Below the pieces are notes generated by a model. That model did not search any database. It was not told the DNA's origin and worked only from the letters and a program-made list of their open reading frames with translations. From Pseudomonas fragi (GTDB lineage Bacteria; Pseudomonadota; Gammaproteobacteria; Pseudomonadales; Pseudomonadaceae), in the NCBI RefSeq assembly GCF_900105835.1, contig NZ_LT629783.1, positions 3,866,501-3,930,500 on the forward strand: a DNA stretch of 64,000 nucleotides, written 5' to 3'. Below, piece by piece: positions 42,024 to 50,717 of the stretch; the first letter of the stretch is position 1; every line of letters begins with the position of its first letter. Position numbers and translations under genes: made by a program.

Positions 42024-43673
42024 ATGAACCTGCATCAATACGCTGAAACCCATCAGGTGACCAATCAGCCACCGTCCCTGGACGACGTCAATCTGTATCG
42101 CATTGACCTGCCACTCCAGCACTGGAGCCAGCATTTCGGCGCAGGTTGGGCACAGGGGCGGATTGACGAGTACGGTGCCCTGGCGGGTGGGCCGTTGATG
42201 GCTGCGGGCTTTCTGGCCAATGAAAACAAGCCGCAGTTTGTCAGCCATGACCGTTATGGCCATCGGATCGATCTGGTTGAATTTCATCCGTCATACCATG
42301 AGCTGATGCGCACGGCGATTGAACACGGCTTGCCGACCTTGCCCTGGACCGACCCGCAACCCGGCGCCCATGTGGCCCGCGCATCCATGACCTACCTGCA
42401 CAGCCAGGCCGAAGCGGGCAGCGGTTGCCCCCTGACCATGACCTTCGCCAGCGTGCCGGCCTTGCGCCTGCAACCGGACCTCGCTGCCATCTGGCTGCCC
42501 AAAGTGCTGGCCACCGAGTATGACCCGCGCAATATCGATATCAGCCAAAAGGCCGGGGTGACCCTGGGCATGGCCATGACTGAAAAGCAGGGCGGCACCG
42601 ACGTGCGCGCCAACACCACCCGGGCTTACCCCGTGGGCGCCAAGGGACCGGGGCAGGCCTATGAACTGCTGGGGCACAAATGGTTCTGCTCGGCGCCGAT
42701 GAGTGATGGCTTTCTGACCCTGGCCCAGACCGACAAGGGTCTGAGCTGCTTTTTGCTACCGCGCCATCGACCGGATGGCAGCCGCAACGAGTTTTATATC
42801 CAGCGCCTGAAAAACAAACTGGGCAATAGCTCCAACGCCTCCAGCGAGGTTGAGTTCCGTGGGGCATTGGCCTGGATGATCGGCGAAGAAGGCCGTGGCG
42901 TGCCGACCATTATTGAAATGGTCGCCATGACTCGTTTCGACTGCATGGTCGGCTCCAGCGCCTTGATGCGTCAGGCGTTGACCCAGGCCAGCCATCATTG
43001 TGCCCATCGTCTGGTCGGTGGCCGGGTGCTGGCGGAGCAGCCGCTGATGCAGAACGTCCTGGCCGACCTGGCACTGGAGAGCGAAGCCGCACTGGCCCTG
43101 AGCCTGCGCATGGGGCGGGCGCTCGACCATCTGGATGACCCGCAGGAGGCCCGGTTTTCGCGGTTGGTGACTGCAGTGGGCAAGTACTGGATCTGCAAGC
43201 GGGCCCCGGCCATGATCAATGAAGCGGCCGAATGCATGGGCGGCGCGGGCTATGTTGAAGACAGCATCCTGCCGCGCCTGTACCGCGAGGCACCGGTCAA
43301 TTCAACGTGGGAAGGGTCGGGTAATGTGCAGTGCCTGGACGTGTTGCGCGCCTTGTCCAAAGAGCCGGGGGTGCTCGATGCGCTGTTTGCCGAGCTGGGC
43401 GACGGGCATGGCGACAGGCGTTTGGCGCAGCACATTGCGCAGCTTAAAAACGCGTTTACGGACACTGATGACATCCAGTACCGCGCCCGCCAACTGACCG
43501 AAGACATCGCCCTGGGCCTGCAGGCAAAATTGCTGCTGGAGGCGGGCAACAGCGACGTCAGCGACGCCTTTATCGGCAGTCGGCTACAGGGTCGCGCCCG
43601 GGTGTACGGCACCTTGCCACGGGGGTTGAACGTGGCCGCCATCGTTGCCCGCTCAACCCCGCAGATGGCCTGA
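42024..43673 (+). CDS. AidB-like acyl-CoA dehydrogenase
   Basis: A 549-residue flavoprotein of the AidB branch of acyl-CoA dehydrogenases. Visible features are LGMAMTEKQGGTDVRANTT for FAD binding, GHKWFCSAPMSDGFLTLAQT, FYIQRLKNKLGNSSNASSEVEF, and the late APAMINEAAECMGGAGYVEDS and STWEGSGNVQCLDVLRAL. AidB is part of the adaptive response to alkylating agents in E. coli; whether this homologue binds DNA or oxidises an acyl-CoA is not decided by sequence. AGGAG precedes the ATG. Confidence 0.92.
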   Translation: MNLHQYAETHQVTNQPPSLDDVNLYRIDLPLQHWSQHFGAGWAQGRIDEYGALAGGPLMAAGFLANENKPQFVSHDRYGHRIDLVEFHPSYHELMRTAIEHGLPTLPWTDPQPGAHVARASMTYLHSQAEAGSGCPLTMTFASVPALRLQPDLAAIWLPKVLATEYDPRNIDISQKAGVTLGMAMTEKQGGTDVRANTTRAYPVGAKGPGQAYELLGHKWFCSAPMSDGFLTLAQTDKGLSCFLLPRHRPDGSRNEFYIQRLKNKLGNSSNASSEVEFRGALAWMIGEEGRGVPTIIEMVAMTRFDCMVGSSALMRQALTQASHHCAHRLVGGRVLAEQPLMQNVLADLALESEAALALSLRMGRALDHLDDPQEARFSRLVTAVGKYWICKRAPAMINEAAECMGGAGYVEDSILPRLYREAPVNSTWEGSGNVQCLDVLRALSKEPGVLDALFAELGDGHGDRRLAQHIAQLKNAFTDTDDIQYRARQLTEDIALGLQAKLLLEAGNSDVSDAFIGSRLQGRARVYGTLPRGLNVAAIVARSTPQMA

Positions 43674-43683
43674 GCCCTGGCCC

Positions 43684-43770
43684 TGTGGGAGCTGGCTTGC
43701 CTGCGATGCAGACGGTGCGGTTTGCCTGGCAGACCCCGTTGATACCATCGCGGGCAAGCCCGCTCCCACA
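43684..43770. repeat. Hybrid REP pair (two arm types)
   Basis: The left arm is GTGGGAGCTGGCTTGCCTGC; the right arm inverts to GTGGGAGCGGGCTTGCCCGC. It is the mirror of the mixed element at 29661-29747 and lies between the AidB-like gene and amn. Confidence 0.85.
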
Positions 43771-43900
43771 CTGATTTGCGTATGGCCGCCAGTATTCTGT
43801 TATCCCCCGGCTCCCACAGGAAATCTCTAACAGGCAATTTTGTAGCTGCCATTAGCCATCGATACAGGCAAGATAAAGGCCTGCCCGTTCAGAAGACAGG

Positions 43901-45373
43901 ATGCTTATCGTGACCGAAGCTTTTATTGTCGTTTCCACCGCGCAAGAGGCCGTTGATCGCCTTGCCGCTTTGCACGAACGCGCAACCACGGCCTTGAGCC
44001 AGGCCCTCAAGCGTTATCTCAAGGATCGGGTCGAACCTTCTGCGCAAGAACGCGCGCTGTTTCGCTATCCCGAATTGCGTTTGACCTACCGTATCAACGG
44101 TGAAGTGCCGACCACCACCCGTGCGTATGCCAAGGTCCAGTTGCCCGGCACATACAGCGTCACCGTCACCCATCCTTCCTCTTTCCGTAACTACCTTTTG
44201 GAGCAGTTGGTGCCGTTGATGCGCGATTTCACCGTTGAGGTAGAAGTCGGTGTCAGTGAACAAAACATTCCTTACCCGTACGTCGTCGAACAAGGTGATG
44301 AGCTGGCCGGCTCCGGCGTGACGGCCGCAGCGCTGGCGCGAGTGTTCCCAAGCACCGACCTGTCCGCTGCCACTGATGGCATTGCTGATGGCCTGTACGA
44401 TTGGGAGAACACCGATCCGTTGCCGCTGGCGTTGTTCGATGCGGCGCGGGTCGATTTTTCCCTGCGCCGGTTGGTGCATTACACCGGCAGCGACTGGCGC
44501 CATGTGCAGCCGTGGATCCTGCTGACCAACTACCACCGTTATGTTGACCAGTTCATCCTTCACGGCCTTGAGCAACTGCGCGATGACCCGCGTTTTGTGC
44601 GCATGGTAATGCCGGGCAACGTGATCATCGAAAAGTCGATGGACTACGGCGAAGCCCAGGCCATTGCGGCGGGGGTGGTGTGGCACCGCTATCAGATGCC
44701 CGCGTATCACTTGCAGGCCAGTGATGGCCATGGCGTGACCCTGGTGAATATCGGCGTCGGCCCCTCCAACGCGAAAAACATCACCGACCACCTGGCCGTT
44801 CTGCGCCCGCACTGCTGGTTGATGATCGGTCACTGTGGCGGCCTGCGCCAGTCGCAGACCATCGGCGACTATGTGTTGGCCCACGCTTATATGCGCCGCG
44901 ACGGCATTCTTGACCGGGTCGTGCCGCCGAACATTCCGATTCCGGCCCTGGCTGAAGTCCAGCTGGCGCTGCAGGAGGCTGCTGCACAGGTCACCGGTGA
45001 GCGTGGCGACGAACTGAAAAAACGCCTGCGCACCGGCACCGTGCTGACCTATGACGACCGCAATTGGGAGCTGCGCTGGGCTCAGGAGCGTCCGCTGATC
45101 AACCTGTCCCGTGCCGTGGCCGTGGATATGGAAAGCGGCACGATTGCTGCCCAGGGTTATCGCTTGCGCGTACCGTATGGCACGCTGCTGTGTGTGTCGG
45201 ACAAACCGCTGCACAGTGAAATCAAACTGCCGGGTTCGGCCAACGCCTTCTACGAGCGCGCGGTCAGCCAGCATTTGAAAATCGGTATTGCCGCCGTGGA
45301 TTTGATGCGCGGTCAGCTCAATTCCCTGCACTCGCGCAAACTGCGCAGCTTCGACGAACCGCCGTTCCGTTGA
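43901..45373 (+). CDS. amn: AMP nucleosidase
   Basis: Amn hydrolyses AMP to adenine and ribose 5-phosphate and so adjusts the adenylate pool. The 490-residue protein has the N-terminal AMP nucleosidase domain (YPELRLTYRINGEVPTTTRAYAK) and a C-terminal nucleoside-phosphorylase-like domain (VNIGVGPSNAKNITDHLAVLRPHCWLMIGHCGGLRQSQTIGDYV, then VAVDMESGTIAAQGYRLRVPYGTLLCVSDKPLH) with its conserved glutamate in DMES. A REP pair precedes it. Confidence 0.96.
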   Translation: MLIVTEAFIVVSTAQEAVDRLAALHERATTALSQALKRYLKDRVEPSAQERALFRYPELRLTYRINGEVPTTTRAYAKVQLPGTYSVTVTHPSSFRNYLLEQLVPLMRDFTVEVEVGVSEQNIPYPYVVEQGDELAGSGVTAAALARVFPSTDLSAATDGIADGLYDWENTDPLPLALFDAARVDFSLRRLVHYTGSDWRHVQPWILLTNYHRYVDQFILHGLEQLRDDPRFVRMVMPGNVIIEKSMDYGEAQAIAAGVVWHRYQMPAYHLQASDGHGVTLVNIGVGPSNAKNITDHLAVLRPHCWLMIGHCGGLRQSQTIGDYVLAHAYMRRDGILDRVVPPNIPIPALAEVQLALQEAAAQVTGERGDELKKRLRTGTVLTYDDRNWELRWAQERPLINLSRAVAVDMESGTIAAQGYRLRVPYGTLLCVSDKPLHSEIKLPGSANAFYERAVSQHLKIGIAAVDLMRGQLNSLHSRKLRSFDEPPFR

Positions 45374-45428
45374 TCGGTGATGGTCATTTGGCGGTCCGGG
45401 GGCTAGCATTGCCAGCCCTGATCGCCAG

Positions 45429-46076
45429 ATGTCCTTTTTAGTCATGTCCCGTCCCGCCCCGCGCCGTCCGGCCACCAAAAGCCCCAACCCGCAAGCTGCC
45501 AACCGCCGTGTGGCCAAGGCACCGCCAGCCGAGCCCAAGCTGTACCTGTTCAACAAACCCTTCGATGTGCTGACCCAGTTCAGCGACGAAGGCGGGCGCG
45601 CCACGCTCAAGGACTTTATCCCGATCCCGGGGATCTACCCCGCCGGGCGCCTGGACCGGGACAGTGAAGGGTTGTTGCTGCTAACCAACGATGGCCAGTT
45701 ACAGGCGCGGATTGCCGACCCCAAGCACAAGTTGCCCAAGACCTACTGGGTGCAGGTCGAGGGCGAGCCCACAGCGGAGCAACTGCAGCAATTGCGCGAT
45801 GGTGTTGAGCTCAATGATGGCAAGACCCTGCCCGCCGAGGCCCGAGCCTTGGACGAGCCGCAACTGTGGCCGCGCAACCCGCCGGTGCGGTTTCGCAAGA
45901 GTATCCCCACGGCCTGGCTCGAGCTGGTGATCCGTGAAGGGCGCAACCGTCAGGTGCGGCGCATGACCGCTGCAGTGGGCCTGCCGACCTTGCGCCTGGT
46001 GCGGGTGCGCATTGGTGACTGGACGATTGAAGGGCTGGAGCAGGGGCAATACCGGGAAGTGCCGGCGCGGCTATAG
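45429..46076 (+). CDS. rluE: 23S rRNA pseudouridine synthase RluE
   Basis: A 215-residue RsuA-family pseudouridine synthase without an S4 domain, matching RluE, which modifies U2457 of 23S rRNA. The catalytic aspartate lies in [20 protein letters not shown], and the family's [25 protein letters not shown] closes the active site. A basic, proline-rich N-terminal tail of about 35 residues is variable. An in-frame ATG at 45444 is an alternative start. Confidence 0.92.
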   Translation: MSFLVMSRPAPRRPATKSPNPQAANRRVAKAPPAEPKLYLFNKPFDVLTQFSDEGGRATLKDFIPIPGIYPAGRLDRDSEGLLLLTNDGQLQARIADPKHKLPKTYWVQVEGEPTAEQLQQLRDGVELNDGKTLPAEARALDEPQLWPRNPPVRFRKSIPTAWLELVIREGRNRQVRRMTAAVGLPTLRLVRVRIGDWTIEGLEQGQYREVPARL

Positions 46077-46280
46077 CGCGCCGGATTCGATCAGGCCGAT
46101 GACCACGCTTTTGATGATGAACGCGGCAACGCCCAGGCCCAGTACGAAAAACAGGATCATCGAACCGAAGCGCCCGGCCTTGGACTTTTTGGCCAGATCC
46201 CAGACGATAAAAGCCATGAAAATGATCAGCACGCTGACCAGAATCGTCATCATCCATTCTTCAAGTACGGCAGGATCCAT
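46071..46280 (-). CDS. DUF2788 small membrane protein
   Basis: A 69-residue protein with two hydrophobic helices ([21 protein letters not shown] and [24 protein letters not shown]) joined by a basic loop ([10 protein letters not shown]). It corresponds to DUF2788, of unknown function. Its 3' end overlaps the convergent rluE by six bases. Confidence 0.85.
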   Translation of the reverse strand: MDPAVLEEWMMTILVSVLIIFMAFIVWDLAKKSKAGRFGSMILFFVLGLGVAAFIIKSVVIGLIESGAL

Positions 46281-46380
46281 CGGTATTCTCCGGCGACATC
46301 ATGGGAAAAAGCCGTAGGAGTATACGCCAGGGAAGTGGGGGGGATATTGATCTGGGTAGTGAGAGGGTGTCGCTATCCCC

Positions 46381-46525
46381 GTAGCAGTTGCCGAAGGCAC
46401 GAGGCTGCGTTCGATTGCGAAGCAATCGCAAGATCAGACTGCACGGTACAACTGAAGAGTCGCGTGTGCTGATTTTACGACTGCTTCGCAGCCGAACGCA
46501 GCCTTCGTTCCTCGGCAGCTGCTAC
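46381..46525. repeat. Decayed copy of the second REP family
   Basis: Arms at 46381-46413 (GTAGCAGTTGCCGAAGGCAC...) and 46493-46525 pair with several mismatches. The GTAGCAG-TGCCG...GGCTGCGTTCG core matches the perfect repeat at 33793-33929. A small inner hairpin GATTGC/GCAATC is present. Confidence 0.75.
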
Positions 46526-46536
46526 AGGTTTTATTT

Positions 46537-47034
46537 TCACGTGCGCAAATGGGTTAACGGCAGTTCTGTACTGTTAAGCACCTGATTGAGCACAAAGCTG
46601 GAACGCACGCTGGTCACGCCTTCGATGCGGGTCAGCTCGCCCAGCAGCAGTTTCTGGTAGTGGTCCATGTCGGCAACCACCACTTTAAGCTGGTAGTCGG
46701 CGTCCATCCCGGTCACCAGGCTGCACTCCAGCACCTGCGGCAAAGCGCGGATGCAGGCTTCGAAATTCTCGAAACGCTCTGGTGTATGTCGGTCCATTCC
46801 GATCAGAACGTAGGCCGTAAGGCTCAAGCCCAGCAGTTTGCGGTCGAGCAGTGCTACCTGGCGGCTGATGTAGCCGTCATCCTCAAGCTGTTTAACACGG
46901 CGTGAGCAAGGGGATGGTGACAGGCCGATGCGCTCGGCCAGTTCCTGGTTAGAGATGCGTGCGTCACGCTGCAATTCCGCCAAAATGCTCAGGTCATACC
47001 GGTCGAGTTTGCTCACGAAGTTACCCTTTGTCAT
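46537..47034 (-). CDS. Lrp/AsnC family transcriptional regulator
   Basis: A 165-residue one-domain-pair regulator: N-terminal winged helix-turn-helix (LDRYDLSILAELQRDARISNQELAERIGLSPSPCSRRVKQLE) and C-terminal RAM/ACT-like sensor (DADYQLKVVVADMDHYQKLLLGELTRIEGVTSVRSSF). Such proteins usually sense amino acids and control neighbouring or amino-acid genes. A GTG eight codons inside (VSKLDRYD) is an alternative start. It is divergent from the candidate small RNA. Confidence 0.93.
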   Translation of the reverse strand: MTKGNFVSKLDRYDLSILAELQRDARISNQELAERIGLSPSPCSRRVKQLEDDGYISRQVALLDRKLLGLSLTAYVLIGMDRHTPERFENFEACIRALPQVLECSLVTGMDADYQLKVVVADMDHYQKLLLGELTRIEGVTSVRSSFVLNQVLNSTELPLTHLRT

Positions 47035-47140
47035 AACTATTGCGTGAAAGTATCCACCTTAAGTCAAAAATTGCGCAAGTAATGTTTTATCGAGCAATCT
47101 TCGCAATCGCCTGCTGCGGCCAAACGCCTATTCTTTAAAC

Positions 47141-47331
47141 CAGAATCACTGCCCGGACATAGAGTCCACTGCGGCCCGCCGAATCAGGCCAGCCGCGGCC
47201 GCCAACCCCACAGGGTTGCCCCGGCCCCCGGGCTGCGCACTGTCCAGAAGACGGAGCGAGGTGAGCCAACATCACAAGTGTTGAGCCAGGACGAAAAAAT
47301 TCAAAGGGCGACCGACGGGTCGCCCTTTTTT
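47141..47331 (+). ncRNA. Candidate structured small RNA
   Basis: About 190 bases without an ORF end in a strong terminator. Hairpins visible by eye are GGAC-ATAGA-GTCC at 47155-47167, CAACCC-CACA-GGGTTG at 47203-47218, and CAACA/TGTTG near 47257-47273. A TATTCT at 47129-47134 could be the -10 element. The stretch may be a free sRNA or an attenuated leader of the next gene at 47432. I do not recognise the family. Confidence 0.45.
47303..47331 (+). terminator. Intrinsic terminator of candidate sRNA
   Basis: GGGCGACC pairs perfectly with GGTCGCCC around GACG, followed by six T. An A-rich stretch precedes it. There is no coding gene ending just upstream on the plus strand, which is the main reason to propose a transcript here. 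Confidence 0.8.
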
Positions 47332-47431
47332 CGTCTGGCAAAAATAAGTTGCGTCACTGACTGTTCGGTGTAGAACCGGTTCTCGAATTTTCAGTCTTAT
47401 GTTTAGGCTCTTTCCCATAGTGAGTAACAGC

Positions 47432-48268
47432 ATGAAATCGCGCATCTGGCAGATGGCTACAGTTGGCGTGCTCTGTGTGAGTGTCAGCGGCCAGTTGTTG
47501 GCCGATGAGCGGGGGGATGGCGGTTGGCAAGCTCGGCCACAGGGCGAAGCCACCAACCAGCCGCGACCGAACCAGCACGGTAATAACCTGCCGATCCAGC
47601 AGCGCCCCGACAGGGTGCAGCAGACTCAGTCGCCGAACCGGGGGGGCAATCAGAACTGGCATGCTGGCGGTTACAACCCCGGTGCGGATAACCGTCATCC
47701 CAATGATCAGCGCTGGGCCGGTCGCCCGTCCGGGCATGGCAATGGCTGGGGGCCCGGGCCGCAATATCGCCCGGGCAATGTGGTGGACCGATTCCCCGGT
47801 CAACACTGGCAAGTGCCATATCGCGGTCAGAATTACTACTTTTCAGGCGGCTACTGGTATCGCCCCCAAGGCCCGCGTTACATCGTTGTGCAGCCGCCAT
47901 ATGGGTTGCGCGTAGGTTTTTTGCCTGATTATGCGAGGGAAGTCTGGTTTGGCAGTACTTTGATGTTTCTTGCGGCAGGGGCGTATTACGCCTATCAACC
48001 TGCGACCCGGGACTACGTCGTGGTTGAGCCTCCGGCGGCCAATCAGCAGCCCGTGAGCAATAACTATGAGATGGTGGCTTACCCGATGAACGGTCAAAGC
48101 CCTGCACAAATTGGTCAGGATCGCTACGACTGCTACCGTTGGGCTGTAGAACAGAGCGGCTTCGACCCGGCCAAGGCGACTTACGCTCCAGCTGCGCAAG
48201 TGGTGCAAGCCTATCGGCAGGCGCAGGGCAGTTGTTTGAGCAGTCGTGGATATCAGGTGGCGAACTGA
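47432..48268 (+). CDS. Exported DUF6515-like protein
   Basis: A 278-residue exported protein: signal peptide (QMATVGVLCVSVSGQLLA), then about 90 residues rich in Asn, Gln, Pro, Gly and Arg that look disordered, then a tyrosine-rich domain (YRGQNYYFSGGYWYRPQGPRYIVVQPPYGLRV) and a C-terminal segment with two cysteines (DRYDCYRWAVEQSG, QGSCLSSRGY). The pattern fits DUF6515 envelope proteins of unknown role. ATG 47432 gives a clean signal; 47399 is upstream in frame. Confidence 0.82.
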   Translation: MKSRIWQMATVGVLCVSVSGQLLADERGDGGWQARPQGEATNQPRPNQHGNNLPIQQRPDRVQQTQSPNRGGNQNWHAGGYNPGADNRHPNDQRWAGRPSGHGNGWGPGPQYRPGNVVDRFPGQHWQVPYRGQNYYFSGGYWYRPQGPRYIVVQPPYGLRVGFLPDYAREVWFGSTLMFLAAGAYYAYQPATRDYVVVEPPAANQQPVSNNYEMVAYPMNGQSPAQIGQDRYDCYRWAVEQSGFDPAKATYAPAAQVVQAYRQAQGSCLSSRGYQVAN

Positions 48269-48287
48269 CTTGAAACCAACGCAGCTG

Positions 48288-49190
48288 CTACGGGGCCTTG
48301 CTCAGCCTCGGTTTGACCACTTCCTTCGGGTCTGCATGCACCAGTACTTCGGCCCGCGGGTAGACCTTGGCGATGGCTTCAGCGGCGCGGTCACAGATGG
48401 CGTGGGCCGCGGACAGGGTCAGCTCGCCCGGCAGCTCAAGGTGCAGCTGCACAAACCAGATATTGCCCGAGATCCGTGTCCGCAGGTCGTGGGCGCCCAA
48501 CACGCCGGGCACGGCACAGGCCAGTTTGAGCATGTCCTCGCTGACATCGACAGGCAACTCTTCGTCCATCAACACGGCAAAACTCTCACGGGCGATCTGG
48601 ATGGCGCTCCACAGGATGTACACCGCAATCCCCAGGCCAAACCAGGCGTCCAGCTGCGGGAAGCCCACGCTGGCCAGCACCAGCGCCAGTAAAATACTGC
48701 CATTGAGCATCAGGTCCGAGCGGTAATGCAGCGAGTCGGCGCGTACCGCGTTGGACCCCGTGGCCTTGATCACCCGGTGTTGCAGCACCAGCAGCGCCAC
48801 GGTCATCAGCAGCGAAAACACGATCACGCCAATGCCGATCCAGGGCGCGCCCACCGGCTCGGGGTTTTTCAGCCGCTCCACCGCCTGGAAGGCGATCAGC
48901 ACCGCACTCACGCCAATAAACAGCGCTTGCGCCATGCCCGCCAGCGACTCGGCCTTGCCGTGGCCGTAGCGGTGGTCCTCATCGGCGGGGCGCAGCGCGT
49001 AATGTACCGCGAGCAAATTGAGAAACGAGGTCACTCCGTCAAGCAGCGAGTCGGTCAGGCCGGCGAGCATGCTGATCGAACCGCTGAGCCACCAGGCGAT
49101 GGCCTTGGTTACGATCAACAGGCTGGCCACCGCCACCGATGCGCGGGTGGCCAGGCGTAACAGGCGGGCGTGTTCCGGGCTGCCGGTCAT
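48288..49190 (-). CDS. Cation diffusion facilitator, FieF/YiiP type
   Basis: A 300-residue inner-membrane metal/proton antiporter, probably exporting Fe(II), Zn(II) or Cd(II). Six helices precede a cytoplasmic ferredoxin-like domain. The transport-site motifs are DSLLDG in helix 2 and HYRSD in helix 5, the DxxxD/HxxxD set of the FieF clade. It differs from the CzcD-type exporter at 62465 in both site residues and overall sequence. Convergent with the DUF6515-like gene. Confidence 0.93.
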   Translation of the reverse strand: MTGSPEHARLLRLATRASVAVASLLIVTKAIAWWLSGSISMLAGLTDSLLDGVTSFLNLLAVHYALRPADEDHRYGHGKAESLAGMAQALFIGVSAVLIAFQAVERLKNPEPVGAPWIGIGVIVFSLLMTVALLVLQHRVIKATGSNAVRADSLHYRSDLMLNGSILLALVLASVGFPQLDAWFGLGIAVYILWSAIQIARESFAVLMDEELPVDVSEDMLKLACAVPGVLGAHDLRTRISGNIWFVQLHLELPGELTLSAAHAICDRAAEAIAKVYPRAEVLVHADPKEVVKPRLSKAP

Positions 49191-49218
49191 GGCGCATCCT
49201 TGGTGATGGGCAAAGGGT

Positions 49219-49638
49219 TCAGGCCGCTGGCTGCAAGCCGTACATGGCCAGTTGCTGGGCGCTGCCCTTGTGCTGGATCAGGCGCGGGTCGTTGAGCGGG
49301 AAGCTGCGGCCCAATTCGCTTTCGAGGATGGCCTGCAGCTTGGCGTTATCCACCTTGCCATCCGCGCCGATGGCTTCGCGCAGTTTTTCCGGAGCGATTT
49401 GTGCGGTCTTGCCCGGCGGGAAGTAAATGGCCCCGGTGGCAAAGTCGACACCGAAGGCGATCAGCCCCGGGATCACATAAAACAGCAGGCCCACGGCATC
49501 CAGCACGGCAATCATGGGGTCGATCTTGCCGTCGATCTGGCCACGCCGGTCAGGGAAGAAAATACTGCCGCAGGCAGTCAGTTGGGTGAACAGTGCCGCA
49601 ACCACGACACCGCCGATTACTCGCGAAGGCATACGCAT
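49219..49638 (-). CDS. Lipoprotein of unknown function
   Basis: A 139-residue precursor with a lipoprotein signal ([20 protein letters not shown]). A hydrophobic segment follows ([32 protein letters not shown]), then a helical C-terminal part. GAGG seven bases upstream supports the ATG at 49638. It is divergent from hrpB, with about 80 bases between the two starts. Confidence 0.8.
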   Translation of the reverse strand: MRMPSRVIGGVVVAALFTQLTACGSIFFPDRRGQIDGKIDPMIAVLDAVGLLFYVIPGLIAFGVDFATGAIYFPPGKTAQIAPEKLREAIGADGKVDNAKLQAILESELGRSFPLNDPRLIQHKGSAQQLAMYGLQPAA

Positions 49639-49717
49639 ACAAAAAACCTCAAACATGCTCAAAGGACAGGATCATTACTGTTCGCCGTTATACTCGTCGC
49701 TCTGTTCTGGAGCCACC

Positions 49718-50167
49718 ATGATTTCTTTGCCGATTGATGAAGTTTTACCTGCGCTGCGCCTGGCCCTGGCCGAGCGCCATGAAGCCGTGCTCGAAGCGCC
49801 GCCTGGCGCCGGTAAAACCACCCGTGTGCCGCTGGCCCTGCTCAACGAGCCGTGGCTGGCCGGGCAGAAGATCCTGATGCTCGAACCCCGGCGCCTGGCG
49901 GCGCGTGCGGCGGCCGAGCGGCTGGCCAGTGAACTGGGTGAAAAAGTCGGCCAGACCGTAGGCTACCGCATTCGCCTCGACAGCAAGGTCGGCCCCGAGA
50001 CCCGCATCGAAGTGGTCACCGAGGGCATCCTGACCCGCCGCCTGCAGCACGATCCGGCGCTGGAAGGGGTGGGCCTGCTGATTTTCGACGAGTTCCATGA
50101 TTTGCTGATTTGTTCTGTTTCTGCTTTTGCTTATCAGGATAATCAATCACTGCCCACAAGGCATTGA
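49718..50167 (+). pseudogene. hrpB: Native hrpB, cut off after the DEFH box
   Basis: The first 127 residues are a normal start of the DEAH-type helicase HrpB (GAGKTT Walker [45 protein letters not shown]). At base 50,100, in the codon after histidine, homology stops and 22 unrelated residues follow to a stop at 50167. The rest of the helicase (motifs III-VI) is missing. GC content and codon use fit the backbone. An intact second copy lies at 55428. About 23 differences are counted by eye between the two copies over this stretch, so this is not a recent duplication. The cause is best explained by insertion of accessory DNA. Confidence 0.9.
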
Positions 50168-50717
50168 TGCTCCTGCTCCTTCTTCCCCTTTAGCTCCATC
50201 ATCCTGCGATTTCTTTACCCACCTCCCCGATATGCTAGATGAAGTAGGGTGCGCTATGTCGTCGCAATCCGAGTGATTTCCTTGGATCAGCAGCAGATTG
50301 AAATTCATGAACGGGAGAGTGGATGACAAGTGGATGACAAAGGCAAGATCTGGAGGTAAGAAGGCGGATGCGGGTTCAGCACGGTGACTCCATAGAGTGA
50401 CGACGTCCTAATCCCGTCCTGACGCACCTATAATTCACCTTCCCTTCCAAATTCCGCAGTCACACCCTGTCATCATCCCACCCCCACCCCCACCCCCACC
50501 CCCACCCCCGCCCTCATTTGAGTAATCTCAAGCGATACTACTCTCGCCATCTTCAGGCTGAACGAACGCTGAAAGTGGGTTGTTACCTCACCCTGAACAA
50601 CCTTGCTGAGAACTCACAACCCGAAACGCTGTGGTAGTGGCCAATTGCTCAGCGCGAGGGCTACTATGGCGCGTTGTTGCCATCGCTTCACGTCAAAGAC
50701 TTCCAGGGAGGGTCGCT
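50168..50717. other. Non-coding left end of the island
   Basis: About 550 bases without a convincing gene. It holds an 11-base tandem duplication (TGGATGACAAG at 50320-50340), a C-rich hexanucleotide tract at 50477-50513 and the ribosome site of qatA. A 25-codon GTG frame ending near 50322 is the only ORF-like stretch; it may be a gene remnant. The region could contain the element's end and the qat promoter. Confidence 0.6.
50477..50513. repeat. CCCCCA hexanucleotide tract
   Basis: Five runs of five C, each separated by a single A, bounded by CCC runs. The minus strand reads (GGGGGT)n, a strong G-quadruplex candidate and a slippage-prone repeat. It lies about 205 bases before the qatA start codon. 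Confidence 0.95.

Noticed and set aside
43889..45610. 573-codon frame on the minus strand across amn
   Set aside because: Antisense to amn, whose domains are unmistakable; composition (many His, Gln, Arg) is that of a shadow frame.
49718..50167. Functional short protein from the truncated hrpB
   Set aside because: It keeps the start codon and Walker A but lacks all later helicase motifs, and its last 22 residues are unrelated sequence; treated as a pseudogene.
50477..50513. CRISPR-like repeat array
   Set aside because: The units are six bases with no spacers; it is a simple-sequence tract, not a CRISPR. No cas genes are present.
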